This document shows positions 9,233-17,158 of a DNA stretch of 64,000 nucleotides, in pieces; position 1 is the stretch's first letter; every line of letters begins with the position of its first letter. Under the pieces are notes generated by a model, which did not search any database, was not told where the DNA came from, and saw nothing but the letters and a program-made list of their open reading frames with translations. Origin of the DNA: Nocardia elegans NBRC 108235 (GTDB taxonomy: Bacteria; Actinomycetota; Actinomycetes; Mycobacteriales; Mycobacteriaceae); assembly GCF_001612845.1 (NCBI RefSeq), contig NZ_BDBF01000013.1:1-64000 (forward strand), written 5' to 3'. The translations under genes were made by a program, and so were the position numbers.

Positions 9233-9708
9233 CGCACCTCGATCGCCCGGATCGGCCGCTTCATGCCCCTGGGGATTGCGAGAACGACATACCGACAGCA
9301 ACAAGATCACCCCGCTCGCGCTGTCGATCCTGCTGTCGAGTATGCCGCGAATCCTGGTGATGGAGAACAACTTCGGCTTCACCTTGGGAAATGCGGAGCT
9401 GCTGGCGCCGGTCGTGCACTATCTCGACATCCTGGAGCCGCCGGCATCGGCGCCCGCCGGCGACTGAGACTCAGGGATTTCCGGAGACGAGCGAAACTCC
9501 GAAGATGTGGCTCAGCCGCTCTCCCTCGACCAGGAGAAGGAACAAGCCGTAGTACAAATCGAGCATCAGAGCATTGTGCCCTGCCGCGGTGTCGTGCGAC
9601 ATGGAGATGCGCGAGTTCGGTCCCACTGAGCGGGTTCGGTGATATTCGGACCACCCGGAATGTGACACGGTTCACGCCATCTTGTTCACCTGTCACTCCG
9701 GAGGGCCA
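9233..9708. other. Intergenic stretch with a possible gene remnant
   Basis: No complete gene is supported. At 9300-9467 a plus-strand frame reads as a plausible protein C-terminus (NKITPLALSILLSS, then GNAELLAPVVHYLDILEPP) with chromosomal codon usage. It has no start or N-terminal domain, so it may be the tail of a deleted gene. The rest shows no repeats or RNA features. Confidence 0.3.
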
Positions 9709-11322
9709 ATGTCCACCTCCCTCGAAGCGACGACACCGTCGGAGCCGGTCGATACCACCGGCCGCCTCGACGGCGCGTCCAAACTGCGCATTTTCACCGT
9801 CCTCGCGGTGATTGTGCTGTTCACCGAGGTCGCCCCGATGCAATTCGTCATGGTGTCGGCGGCATTGCGCCAGATCGCGCCGACCTTTCCCGACCAGGGC
9901 GCGAATATCAACTGGGCGATCATCATCTTCGGCGTCATCGGCGCCGCGGCCTCGCCGCTGATCGGCAAGATGAGCGATATCTGGGGCAAGAAGCGGATGT
10001 TCCTGCTCTGCGGGGTGCTGTTCCTGATCGGCTGCGCGCTGTGCGCGATCACCAGCAACTGGATGATCTTCCTGGTCGGGCGAGGTTTGCAGGCCACCGC
10101 GATCGCGACCGCGGTGATCTCCTACGGCCTGATCCGCGATCTCATGCCCCGCAAGTACGTGCCGATCGGGCTGGGTGTGGCCTCCACCGGCCTGGGTGTT
10201 TCGGCCGTGGCCGGACCGCTGATCGGCGGCTACATCGTCGACCATCACAGCTGGCGGGCGATCTTCTGGTTCCTGTTCGTCTTCACCCTGATCATGCTGC
10301 CGCTGGTCGCACTGATCGTGCCGGAGTCGCGGCTGCGCACGCCGCAGCGACTGGATGTGATCGGCGCGGTGCTGCTGGCCACGGGTGCGGTGCTGACGCT
10401 GATCTACCTCGACAAGGGGCAGGATTGGGGCTGGGCGAAGCCGTCGACTCTCGCCTGGCTGGTCGTCGGACTCGTGCTGCTCGCCGCCTTCCCGATCGTG
10501 GAAATGCGTGTGCGGCAACCGATCATGGATATGAAACTGCTGTTCCACCCGCGAGTGAGCGCGGTGTTGTTCGTCGCGCTGCTGGCGTCGTTCACGATCG
10601 GATACCAGGGCTACGCGGTGGGGTACATGACCCAGTCGCCGCCCGCCGCGGATGTCACCGCCGGTGTCGTGCAGGGCACGCTCGCCGAGATCCACGCCCA
10701 GACCGGGCAGATGCTGCCGGCGCAGGTCGTGCAGGTGAGCCTGAATCCGGGCTACACCTACGGCGACAATCTGACGCTGCTCGGATTCGCGGTGCACGTG
10801 GCCTTGGCGCAGGCGGTGCTCGGCATGATCGCCGGACTGATCGGCGGGTTCTGGATCCGCCGCTCCGGTGCGCGGCTGCCGCTGATGTCGGCGCTGGTGG
10901 TGATGGTGCTCAGCGGGCTGGCCTATGCGGTGCTCGACCACGGCTGGAGTGTGATCGCCCTGGTCAGCGCCGTGTACGGCCTCGCCTTCGGCCTGTACTA
11001 CGCCTCGACGCCGAACCTCATCGTGGAGGGCGTCCCGGCCGAACAGCAGGGCATCAGCGCGGGCATGCTCGGGGTGATGCAGTCGATGGGCGCCGCGATC
11101 GGCATCGCGGTGGCGACCGCGTTCCTCAACGCCAATCCGGTGCGCGCCGATATCTCGGTGGCGGGAAAGCATGTGGCCACCAAGGATATTCCGCTGTTGT
11201 TCGCCGACCGCGGATATGAGCTCGGCTTCTACTTCGTGGCCGTGGCCGCCGCTGTCGCGCTCGTCGGTGTGGTGTTCATGAAGCACGGCCGCAGCGCGGC
11301 CACCGGTGGTACGGCGTTCTGA
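9709..11322 (+). CDS. MFS transporter, 14-helix DHA2 (EmrB/QacA) type
   Basis: This 537-residue membrane protein has about 14 hydrophobic helices. Motif A is seen as GKMSDIWGKKRMFLL and motif C as GLGVSAVAGPLIGGYIVD. Members export drugs or lipophilic compounds using the proton gradient. Between helices 9 and 10 a long extracytoplasmic loop (SPPAADVTAGVVQGTLAEIHAQTGQMLPAQVVQVSLNPGYTYGDN split over about 50 residues) is longer than in classical QacA. A GGAGGG site lies just before ATG 9709. The gene stands alone, and a very strong hairpin follows. Confidence 0.9.
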   Translation: MSTSLEATTPSEPVDTTGRLDGASKLRIFTVLAVIVLFTEVAPMQFVMVSAALRQIAPTFPDQGANINWAIIIFGVIGAAASPLIGKMSDIWGKKRMFLLCGVLFLIGCALCAITSNWMIFLVGRGLQATAIATAVISYGLIRDLMPRKYVPIGLGVASTGLGVSAVAGPLIGGYIVDHHSWRAIFWFLFVFTLIMLPLVALIVPESRLRTPQRLDVIGAVLLATGAVLTLIYLDKGQDWGWAKPSTLAWLVVGLVLLAAFPIVEMRVRQPIMDMKLLFHPRVSAVLFVALLASFTIGYQGYAVGYMTQSPPAADVTAGVVQGTLAEIHAQTGQMLPAQVVQVSLNPGYTYGDNLTLLGFAVHVALAQAVLGMIAGLIGGFWIRRSGARLPLMSALVVMVLSGLAYAVLDHGWSVIALVSAVYGLAFGLYYASTPNLIVEGVPAEQQGISAGMLGVMQSMGAAIGIAVATAFLNANPVRADISVAGKHVATKDIPLLFADRGYELGFYFVAVAAAVALVGVVFMKHGRSAATGGTAF

Positions 11323-11334
11323 TTCCGGGACACA

Positions 11335-11380
11335 ACGCGGGCGGTGCGGTGGCCGATGCGGGCCACCGCACCGCCCGCGT
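11335..11380. terminator. Strong bidirectional terminator
   Basis: A perfect 20-bp stem is formed by 11335-11354 and 11361-11380, with a 6-base loop. It sits between two convergent genes ending at 11322 and 11392 and can serve both. Confidence 0.85.
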
Positions 11381-11391
11381 GCGTGGAACAG

Positions 11392-13614
11392 TCAGAGGCC
11401 GTGCGGTTTCGGCGGCGTGCCGGGCAGCTCGAGCGGCAGCGACCCCGGGGCTTCGAGTTCGCGTTCGAGCAGATCCGCGATCACGTCGGCATGCACCCGG
11501 TGGTGGAAGTACCAGCCCTGGGCGGTATCGCACTGCAGTCCGAGCAGCCGGTCGGCCTGATGTCGGGTCTCCACACATTCCGCGGTCACGCTCAGACCCA
11601 GATCGTGGCTGAGATCGATGATCGTCTCCAGGATCAGCAGATCGCTGCGGCCGACCGTGCCGGCATTGCGGATGCGATGGATGAACGGCCCCGCCAATTT
11701 CACCACGTGCAGCGGAAGCTGGCCCAGATAGGCCAGATTGGAATACCCGGTGCCGAAATCGTCGATGGCGATGCGGATTCCGGATTCGGCGAGGGTGTGC
11801 AGCGCCTGCAGCGGCCGGCCGATGGCGTGCATGAAGGTACGCTCGGTGAGCTCCAATTGCAGCCGGTCCGGCGGGATTCCGGTGTCGGCGACGATCTTCT
11901 GCACCCGCTCGAGCCAGGCCGGATCGGCGACCTCCTCCGCCGAGACGTTCACACTCACCACCGGCGCCTTGTCACCGAAGCGGTCGCACCAGCGCCGGCC
12001 TTCCCGGCACGCCTGCTCCAGCACCACCGTGCCGAGCGCGATGATGTGGCCGCCGCCCTCGGCCAGGTCGATGAACCGGGCCGGACTCAGAATTCCCAGC
12101 TGCGGGTGGTGCCAGCGCACCAGGGCCTCCACCGCGACCGGCCGGTGGTCGCCGAGATCCACGATCGGCTGGTAGTCGAGGAAGAATTCGCCGCGGGCCA
12201 GCGCGCCCGGGAGATCGGCGAGTAGTTCGGCGCGGGTGTGCTCGCGGCGGCGCCGGCTGGGGTCGAAGACCGCGTAGCGGCCGCGGCCGTCGGTCTTGGC
12301 CCAGTACATGGTCGAATCGGCGGCCTGCAGCAGTTCTTCGGTGGTGGTTTCGGCGGCCTGTTCGGAGATGACGCCGATACTCACCCCGATCCGCAACCGG
12401 TGCCCGTCGATGTCGAACGGCACGGTGAACGCGTCGAGCACCGTGCGGGCCAGATCGATCAGTTCGCGCCGACGGCGGGTGCGGGGCACCAGAATGACGA
12501 ATTCGTCGCCGCCCATCCGGGCCACGAGATTGTTCTCCCCGACCGCGCACGCGCACAGCCGGGCCGCCGCGCGGGTGAGCAGTTCGTCGCCGATGGAGTG
12601 GCCGAAGGTGTCGTTGACGGCCTTGAAATGGTCGAGGTCGACGTAGCACAGGCCGACTCGCGCGTCCGGATCGGTGAAGGCCTCGGTGAGCGCGTCGAAG
12701 AACCGGGACCGGTTGGCCAGGCCGGTGAGCGGATCGTGATGGGCCCGGTAGCTCAGGCGCTCGCGCAACTCGCGCTGTTCGGAGATGTCTTCGACCAGCA
12801 CCAGCGTGTACTGCGGCCGGCCGTGATCGTCACGGATCAGCGAGACGTTGATATTGGTCCACACGGTGTGCCCGTCGCGATGGCGATACGCCTTCTCCAT
12901 CTGCGCGTGATCGTGGTCCCCGCGCAGCACGCCCGCGTACAGCTCCCACATGCCCGGCGGATCGTCGGGATGGGTGAGGTCGGTGACCTCGAGTTCGTAC
13001 ATCTGTTCCGGTTCGTAGCCGAGCATGGCGGCGAACGCGTTGTTGACCTCGATGATCCGGCCGGTCATATCCGACAGACCCGTGCCGATCCCGGCCTGGG
13101 AGAACACGGCCCGCAATCGGGCCTCACTGGCGCGCAACTGTTCCTCCACCACACTGCGCGCCGCGATATCGGCGGTGCGCACACTTTCCTGTTCGCTGAG
13201 CAGCCAGGCCCGGAAGGCGCGCACGTAACCGCCGGCGAAGGCGCCGATCAATTCCGCGGCCCGGCCGGAGGCGATGTCGAGTTCGGCGAAGTAGGTGGCC
13301 AGCACCGTCATGGTGCGGCCGAGGACCTCGTCGCCGACGAAATGAGCGCGGGCCAGATCGCCGCCCAGTTCGGCGACCCGCGCGGTACCGCCGGAGTCGG
13401 CGGCGTCGATCAACCCCCGGGCGAGGGTGACCAGCAACTGGCGGGCCTCGGAAACGCTCATGGGTACGACGTGATCGCGGACCCCGCCGCCGAGCGCCGC
13501 TGCCCATCGGTGCGCCAGGTCGGCGTGCGGACCGTCGGGTTCGGACCCATCCCACGCCATGTCGATGATGGTAGCCGGGGCGTGGACTTCGTGTGAACCG
13601 CGGGAGTTTCGCAC
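11392..13614 (-). CDS. PAS-GGDEF-EAL cyclic-di-GMP enzyme
   Basis: This 740-residue signalling protein probably makes and breaks cyclic-di-GMP. The domains in order are a helical N-terminal sensor-like region (about 30-160), a PAS domain (about 165-285), a GGDEF domain (about 293-455) with an intact active-site MGGDEFV, and an EAL domain (about 470-715). The EAL part keeps VEALVRW, SVNVSA, ELTERTF, IDDFGTGYSNL, AECVET and QGW. The usual KID motif reads KLA (VVKLAGPF), so phosphodiesterase activity may be weakened. No membrane helix is seen, so it is cytosolic. The start is GTG 13614, or ATG 13560 as an alternative. The divergent neighbour is a methyltransferase. Confidence 0.92.
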   Translation of the reverse strand: MRNSRGSHEVHAPATIIDMAWDGSEPDGPHADLAHRWAAALGGGVRDHVVPMSVSEARQLLVTLARGLIDAADSGGTARVAELGGDLARAHFVGDEVLGRTMTVLATYFAELDIASGRAAELIGAFAGGYVRAFRAWLLSEQESVRTADIAARSVVEEQLRASEARLRAVFSQAGIGTGLSDMTGRIIEVNNAFAAMLGYEPEQMYELEVTDLTHPDDPPGMWELYAGVLRGDHDHAQMEKAYRHRDGHTVWTNINVSLIRDDHGRPQYTLVLVEDISEQRELRERLSYRAHHDPLTGLANRSRFFDALTEAFTDPDARVGLCYVDLDHFKAVNDTFGHSIGDELLTRAAARLCACAVGENNLVARMGGDEFVILVPRTRRRRELIDLARTVLDAFTVPFDIDGHRLRIGVSIGVISEQAAETTTEELLQAADSTMYWAKTDGRGRYAVFDPSRRRREHTRAELLADLPGALARGEFFLDYQPIVDLGDHRPVAVEALVRWHHPQLGILSPARFIDLAEGGGHIIALGTVVLEQACREGRRWCDRFGDKAPVVSVNVSAEEVADPAWLERVQKIVADTGIPPDRLQLELTERTFMHAIGRPLQALHTLAESGIRIAIDDFGTGYSNLAYLGQLPLHVVKLAGPFIHRIRNAGTVGRSDLLILETIIDLSHDLGLSVTAECVETRHQADRLLGLQCDTAQGWYFHHRVHADVIADLLERELEAPGSLPLELPGTPPKPHGL

Positions 13615-13676
13615 ACCTGTCGAATACGATTGCGTGGCTTCGCCTTCCGGCGGGGTTGGATTCCAGAGAGGTTGCG

Positions 13677-14483
13677 ATGACCAGACCTAGTTGGGCGCCG
13701 GAAGGTATCGACCTGGATCGGCCCAGCGCATCGCGGGTGTACGACTATTTCGTCGGCGGGATGCACAATTTCGAGATCGATCGCACGCTGGCACGCCAGA
13801 TCGAGTCGTTCACCCCGAATGTCGCCGAAACCATGCGCGCCAACCGAGATCTGTTGCGCCGCTGCGTGCGTCATCTGGTGGACGCCGGCATCACCCAATT
13901 CCTGGATCTGGGCTCGGGCATCCCGACCGTCGGCAATGTGCACGAGGTGGCGCAGGCGCGCAATCCGCAGGCTCGTGTCGTCTACGTCGATATCGACCCG
14001 GTGGCGGTGGCGCACAGCCGGGCGATCCTGGACGGCAACCCGCATGCGGCGGTCGTGCAGGCCGATGTCGCCGAGCCGGACACGATTCTGAACGATCCGC
14101 TGGTGCGGGAGGTGCTGGACTTCGACCGGCCGATCGCCGTATTGCTGTTGGGCGTCCTGCATTTCGTCCCGGACGAGGCCGATCCGGCCGGATGTGTGGC
14201 ACGGCTGCAGCAAGCCGTCGCCCCGGGCAGCTATCTCGCGATCACCCATGCCACCGCCGACGGGCAGCCGATCGAAGTGCTGGAGGCGCAGAAGCTCTCG
14301 GGACGCACCTCGACCGAAATCGTGCTGCGCGACAAGGACCATATCGCGGGATTCTTCCACGACTGGCCGCTGCTGGAACCCGGACTGGTGCATCTGCCGC
14401 TGTGGCGGCCCGACAATCCGGCGGACGTGGGGGAGCATCCCGAATTCTCCGGTGCCTATGGCGGTTTGGCGTTGCTGAACTGA
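13677..14483 (+). CDS. SAM-dependent methyltransferase, PF04672-type
   Basis: This 268-residue protein belongs to an actinobacteria-specific methyltransferase family abundant in Nocardia and Streptomyces. The sign is the start PSWAPEGIDLDRPSASRVYDYFVGGMHNFEIDR. The SAM site is FLDLGSGIPTVGNVHEVA, followed by VVYVDIDPVAVAHSRAIL. The region IAVLLLGVLHFVPDEADP replaces the usual motif IV. The substrate is unknown for nearly all members. GAGAGG lies about 8 bases upstream of ATG 13677. Confidence 0.88.
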   Translation: MTRPSWAPEGIDLDRPSASRVYDYFVGGMHNFEIDRTLARQIESFTPNVAETMRANRDLLRRCVRHLVDAGITQFLDLGSGIPTVGNVHEVAQARNPQARVVYVDIDPVAVAHSRAILDGNPHAAVVQADVAEPDTILNDPLVREVLDFDRPIAVLLLGVLHFVPDEADPAGCVARLQQAVAPGSYLAITHATADGQPIEVLEAQKLSGRTSTEIVLRDKDHIAGFFHDWPLLEPGLVHLPLWRPDNPADVGEHPEFSGAYGGLALLN

Positions 14484-14530
14484 GCGCGACTGTAGGGTGT
14501 GGACGCCCGTTTGAATATGGAAGGAATGCG

Positions 14531-14965
14531 GTGCGTACACCTTTGCTGATGGTTGTGTTCGGTCTGGCGCTGACGGCCGGTGGGGCGAATGCGGTTGCCG
14601 GGGCCGACCCGATTCCCGCTGTGCCCGGTGCCGTGCAGGCGGTATCGGAGCCGATCATCGTCGGTACCGACGGCGACGGCGGAACCACGACCCTCGACGT
14701 CGGACAGGAACTGGCGGTGGCCCTGCCCGACAACCCGACGACCGGATACGTCTGGCAGATCGGCGAAGTCGACCGCGGGGTGCTCGCTCAGGAGGGTGAC
14801 CCGGTGTTCCGGCCGGGCAGCTCGATGCCGGGCGCGCCCGGTACCAGCGTGTGGACCTTCACCGCCGCCCACGCCGGCAGCACCCGCCTGAGCCTGGTGT
14901 CGGTGCGGCCCTGGGATCAGGCCAACCCGGGCCAACGGTTCTCGATGACCGTCACCGTGCGGTAG
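14531..14965 (+). CDS. Secreted chagasin-like (I42) protease inhibitor
   Basis: This 144-residue protein has a signal peptide (MVVFGLALTAGGANAVAGA) and a beta-rich domain with the family hallmark NPTTGYVW near residue 75. A WTFTAAHAGSTRLSLVSVRPWD block follows, matching the two other inhibitory loops of chagasin (GxG-like loop and RPW). Inhibitors of this kind block papain-type cysteine proteases outside the cell. GTG 14531 is preceded by GGAAGGA. The gene stands alone and ends at a hairpin. Confidence 0.82.
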   Translation: MRTPLLMVVFGLALTAGGANAVAGADPIPAVPGAVQAVSEPIIVGTDGDGGTTTLDVGQELAVALPDNPTTGYVWQIGEVDRGVLAQEGDPVFRPGSSMPGAPGTSVWTFTAAHAGSTRLSLVSVRPWDQANPGQRFSMTVTVR

Positions 14966-14980
14966 TACGTTCGATATCGA

Positions 14981-15011
14981 AACGGCCCGTCACCGGAAGG
15001 GACGGGCCGTT
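14981..15011 (+). terminator. Hairpin terminator
   Basis: AACGGCCCGTC (14981-14991) pairs exactly with GACGGGCCGTT (15001-15011). It follows the inhibitor gene by 15 bases and lies before the convergent ABC-F gene end at 15055. Confidence 0.75.
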
Positions 15012-15054
15012 CGTGTATCCGCGGACGCCTACCGCCCGCGGATTCGGACGAGTA

Positions 15055-16716
15055 TCACCGGTGGGGCGGCGGTTCGTGTCCTGGTGTCGCGGCGGCGTTG
15101 TCGTCGGCCAGGCGGCCGTCCGTGAGTCGCAAGCGCCGGCTCACCCGCACCTCGGCGAGGAAGTGTTCGTCGTGACTGACGACCACGATCGCGCCCCGAT
15201 AGGACTCCAGGGCGCCGACCAGCTGTCCGACACTCACCAGATCGAGGTTGTTGGTGGGTTCGTCGAGCAGCAGCAGTTGCGGCGCGGGTTCGGCGAACAG
15301 CACGCAGGCCAGTGTGGCCCGCAGTCGCTCCCCGCCGGAGAGGACGCCGACCGGGAGATGGGCACGCGAGCCGCGGAACAGGAAGCGCGCCAACAGATTC
15401 ATCCGCTGCGCGGCGGGCAGGTGCGGGGCGGCGGCGGCCAGATTCTCCGCCACGGTCCGGTCGGCATCGAGCAGGTCCAGCCGCTGGGACAGGTAGGCGA
15501 TCCGGCCGTCGGCGCGGGTGACGGTACCGCTGTCGGGGGTGAGGTCGCCGTGCACGATGCGCAGCAGCGTGGACTTGCCCGCGCCGTTGGGTCCGGTCAA
15601 GGCGATGCGCTCGGGTCCGCGGACGGTGAGATCGGCGCCCTCGCCGGCGAACAACTCGCGCTCGCCGAAGCGGAACCGGATGTGCTCGGCGGCGAACAGC
15701 GTGCGGCCGGCCGGGACCTCGGTATCGGGCAGGTTCAGCACGATGCGCTGTTCTTCGCGCAGCGCCCGCCCGGCCGCGTCGAGGCGGTTCTTCGCGGCGT
15801 CCAGCCGGGCGCCGTGGGTTTCGTTCGCGCGACCCGCCGATTGCTGGGCATTGCGTTTCATGGTGCCGGCGAAGATCTTCGGCAGTCCGGCGTTGCCGAG
15901 ATTGCGCTGCGCGTTGCTCGCCCGGCGCGCGGCGCGTTCGCGAGCCTGCTGCAATTCCCGCTTCTCGCGCTTGACCTCCTGTTCGGCGGTGCGAATGTTC
16001 TTTTCCGCCACCGCCTGCTCGGCCTGCACCGCCTGCTCGTAGTCGGTGAAACTGCCACCGTAGTAACGGATTTCGCCGTCGTAGAGTTCGGCGATGCGAT
16101 CGGTGCGGTCGAGCAGGGCCCGGTCGTGGCTGACCAGCAGCAGGCAGCCGTTCCAGTCGGTGAGCACATCGTAGAGCTGGTGGCGCGCCTCGAGATCGAG
16201 GTTGTTGGTGGGTTCGTCGAGCAGCAGCACATCCGGTCGCCGCAGGAGCTGCGCGGCCAGTCCGAGCGAGACGATCTGCCCGCCGCTGAGGGTGTGCAGC
16301 CGCCGGTCGAGCGGCAACGCGCCCAGCCCGAGCCGGTCCAGTTGAGCGCGCGTGCGTTCCTCGATGTCCCAGTCGGTGCCGATGGTGGTGAAGTGCCGCT
16401 CGTCGGTGTCGCCGGATTCGACGGCCGCCAGCGCGGCCAGCACCGGGGCGATGCCGAGAACTTCGGCGACCGTCAGCTCTCCGGTCAGGGGCAGATTCTG
16501 CGGCAGATATCCGAGGACGCCGTCGACGGTGATGCTGCCCGCCGAGGGGGTCAGTTCGCCGGCGATCAGCCGCAGCAGCGTGGTCTTCCCGGCGCCGTTG
16601 GGGGCGACCAGGCCGGTCCGTCCGCCCGGCACGCTGAAGGACAGATCCCGGAACACCGGGGTGTCGTCGGGCCAGGTGAACGACAGGTTCGAACAGACGA
16701 TGAAGGCATCGGACAT
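15055..16716 (-). CDS. ABC-F ATPase, possible ribosome-protection factor
   Basis: This 553-residue soluble protein has two ABC ATPase domains and no membrane part, so it works on the ribosome rather than as a transporter. Walker A motifs are APNGAGKTTLL and GPNGAGKSTLL; signatures are TLSGGQIVSLGLA and VLSGGERLRATLA; Walker B regions are DVLLLDEPTNNLDL and QLLLLDEPTNNLDL. The linker between the domains is long and charged (about residues 230-330, KREKRELQQARERAARRA), as in antibiotic-resistance ABC-F proteins. ATG 16716 has GAGGT upstream and the first domain begins 10 residues later. A short leader frame lies 120 bases upstream. The drug specificity is unknown. Confidence 0.9.
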   Translation of the reverse strand: MSDAFIVCSNLSFTWPDDTPVFRDLSFSVPGGRTGLVAPNGAGKTTLLRLIAGELTPSAGSITVDGVLGYLPQNLPLTGELTVAEVLGIAPVLAALAAVESGDTDERHFTTIGTDWDIEERTRAQLDRLGLGALPLDRRLHTLSGGQIVSLGLAAQLLRRPDVLLLDEPTNNLDLEARHQLYDVLTDWNGCLLLVSHDRALLDRTDRIAELYDGEIRYYGGSFTDYEQAVQAEQAVAEKNIRTAEQEVKREKRELQQARERAARRASNAQRNLGNAGLPKIFAGTMKRNAQQSAGRANETHGARLDAAKNRLDAAGRALREEQRIVLNLPDTEVPAGRTLFAAEHIRFRFGERELFAGEGADLTVRGPERIALTGPNGAGKSTLLRIVHGDLTPDSGTVTRADGRIAYLSQRLDLLDADRTVAENLAAAAPHLPAAQRMNLLARFLFRGSRAHLPVGVLSGGERLRATLACVLFAEPAPQLLLLDEPTNNLDLVSVGQLVGALESYRGAIVVVSHDEHFLAEVRVSRRLRLTDGRLADDNAAATPGHEPPPHR

Positions 16717-16836
16717 GGTGAGACCTCGAAAGTCGTTGCGGCACGGTGCGATCGCGCCGCAGGGTGATCGGGTGAACGACGACATGGCCACGTCGGCGGC
16801 GCCGCGTGCGCCTACCGGTGGCCGTGACTTCCGGGT

Positions 16837-16866
16837 CTATCCGGAGATGTCGAGTTCACCAACCAT
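16837..16866 (-). CDS. Putative leader peptide of the ABC-F gene
   Basis: ATG 16866 opens a 9-codon frame, MVGELDISG, ending at TAG 16837-16839. AAGGAG at 16874-16879 lies 7 bases before the ATG, a near-ideal ribosome-binding site that nothing else in the region explains. The frame ends 120 bases before the ABC-F start. Resistance ABC-F genes are often induced through such upstream frames by ribosome stalling. Whether this one is translated is inference. Confidence 0.5.
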   Translation of the reverse strand: MVGELDISG

Positions 16867-16901
16867 GTCTGGTCTCCTTGATCTACCGACTCCACCCGAC
16901 G

Positions 16902-16930
16902 ATAACAGCCGGACCGCATCGCACGGAAAA
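16902..16930 (-). promoter_or_regulatory. Possible promoter for the ABC-F leader
   Basis: On the minus strand TTTTCC (16925-16930) and TGTTAT (16902-16907) are separated by 17 bases, about 20 bases upstream of the leader ribosome-binding site. The -35 box is a weak match. Confidence 0.3.
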
Positions 16931-17158
16931 GGTCAGGTCGGGTTGCCGCTCGTGCGTCGACAGGTCGTCCGGGCGCGCCGCCGCCGCCGTCGCGGCGGCA
17001 TTCCGAGCCTGTTCCGGGCCGGGATCGCGCCCCGGAGTCCGCTGGTTCGCCCGTGGAACCGATAGTGTCGACGGCATGCCGAGTTCGCTCGGTGTGTTGC
17101 TATCGCCCCGCGGTGACCGGCGCCGGCCGGTGCCGGGACCGGACAGGAGTGCTCACGG

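Larger units (their letters stand above)
16717..17158. other. Divergent intergenic region with leader elements
   Basis: This stretch separates the ABC-F gene and the LuxR gene. It contains the minus-strand leader frame at 16837-16866 and a possible promoter at 16902-16930. Between the leader and the ABC-F start lies the inverted pair GGCCAC (16786-16791) / GTGGCC (16818-16823), enclosing a GC-rich palindrome. Nothing recognisable is seen from 16931 to 17158 except the GGAG before the LuxR start. Confidence 0.5.

Noticed and set aside
9471..9602. 43-codon minus-strand frame (MSHDTAAGHNALMLDLYYGL)
   Set aside because: It has no ribosome-binding site or domain, and lies in a stretch already looking degenerate.
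9379..11286. 635-codon frame antisense to the MFS gene
   Set aside because: It is rich in His, Asp and Gln as antisense frames of membrane genes are. The plus-strand MFS protein is certain.
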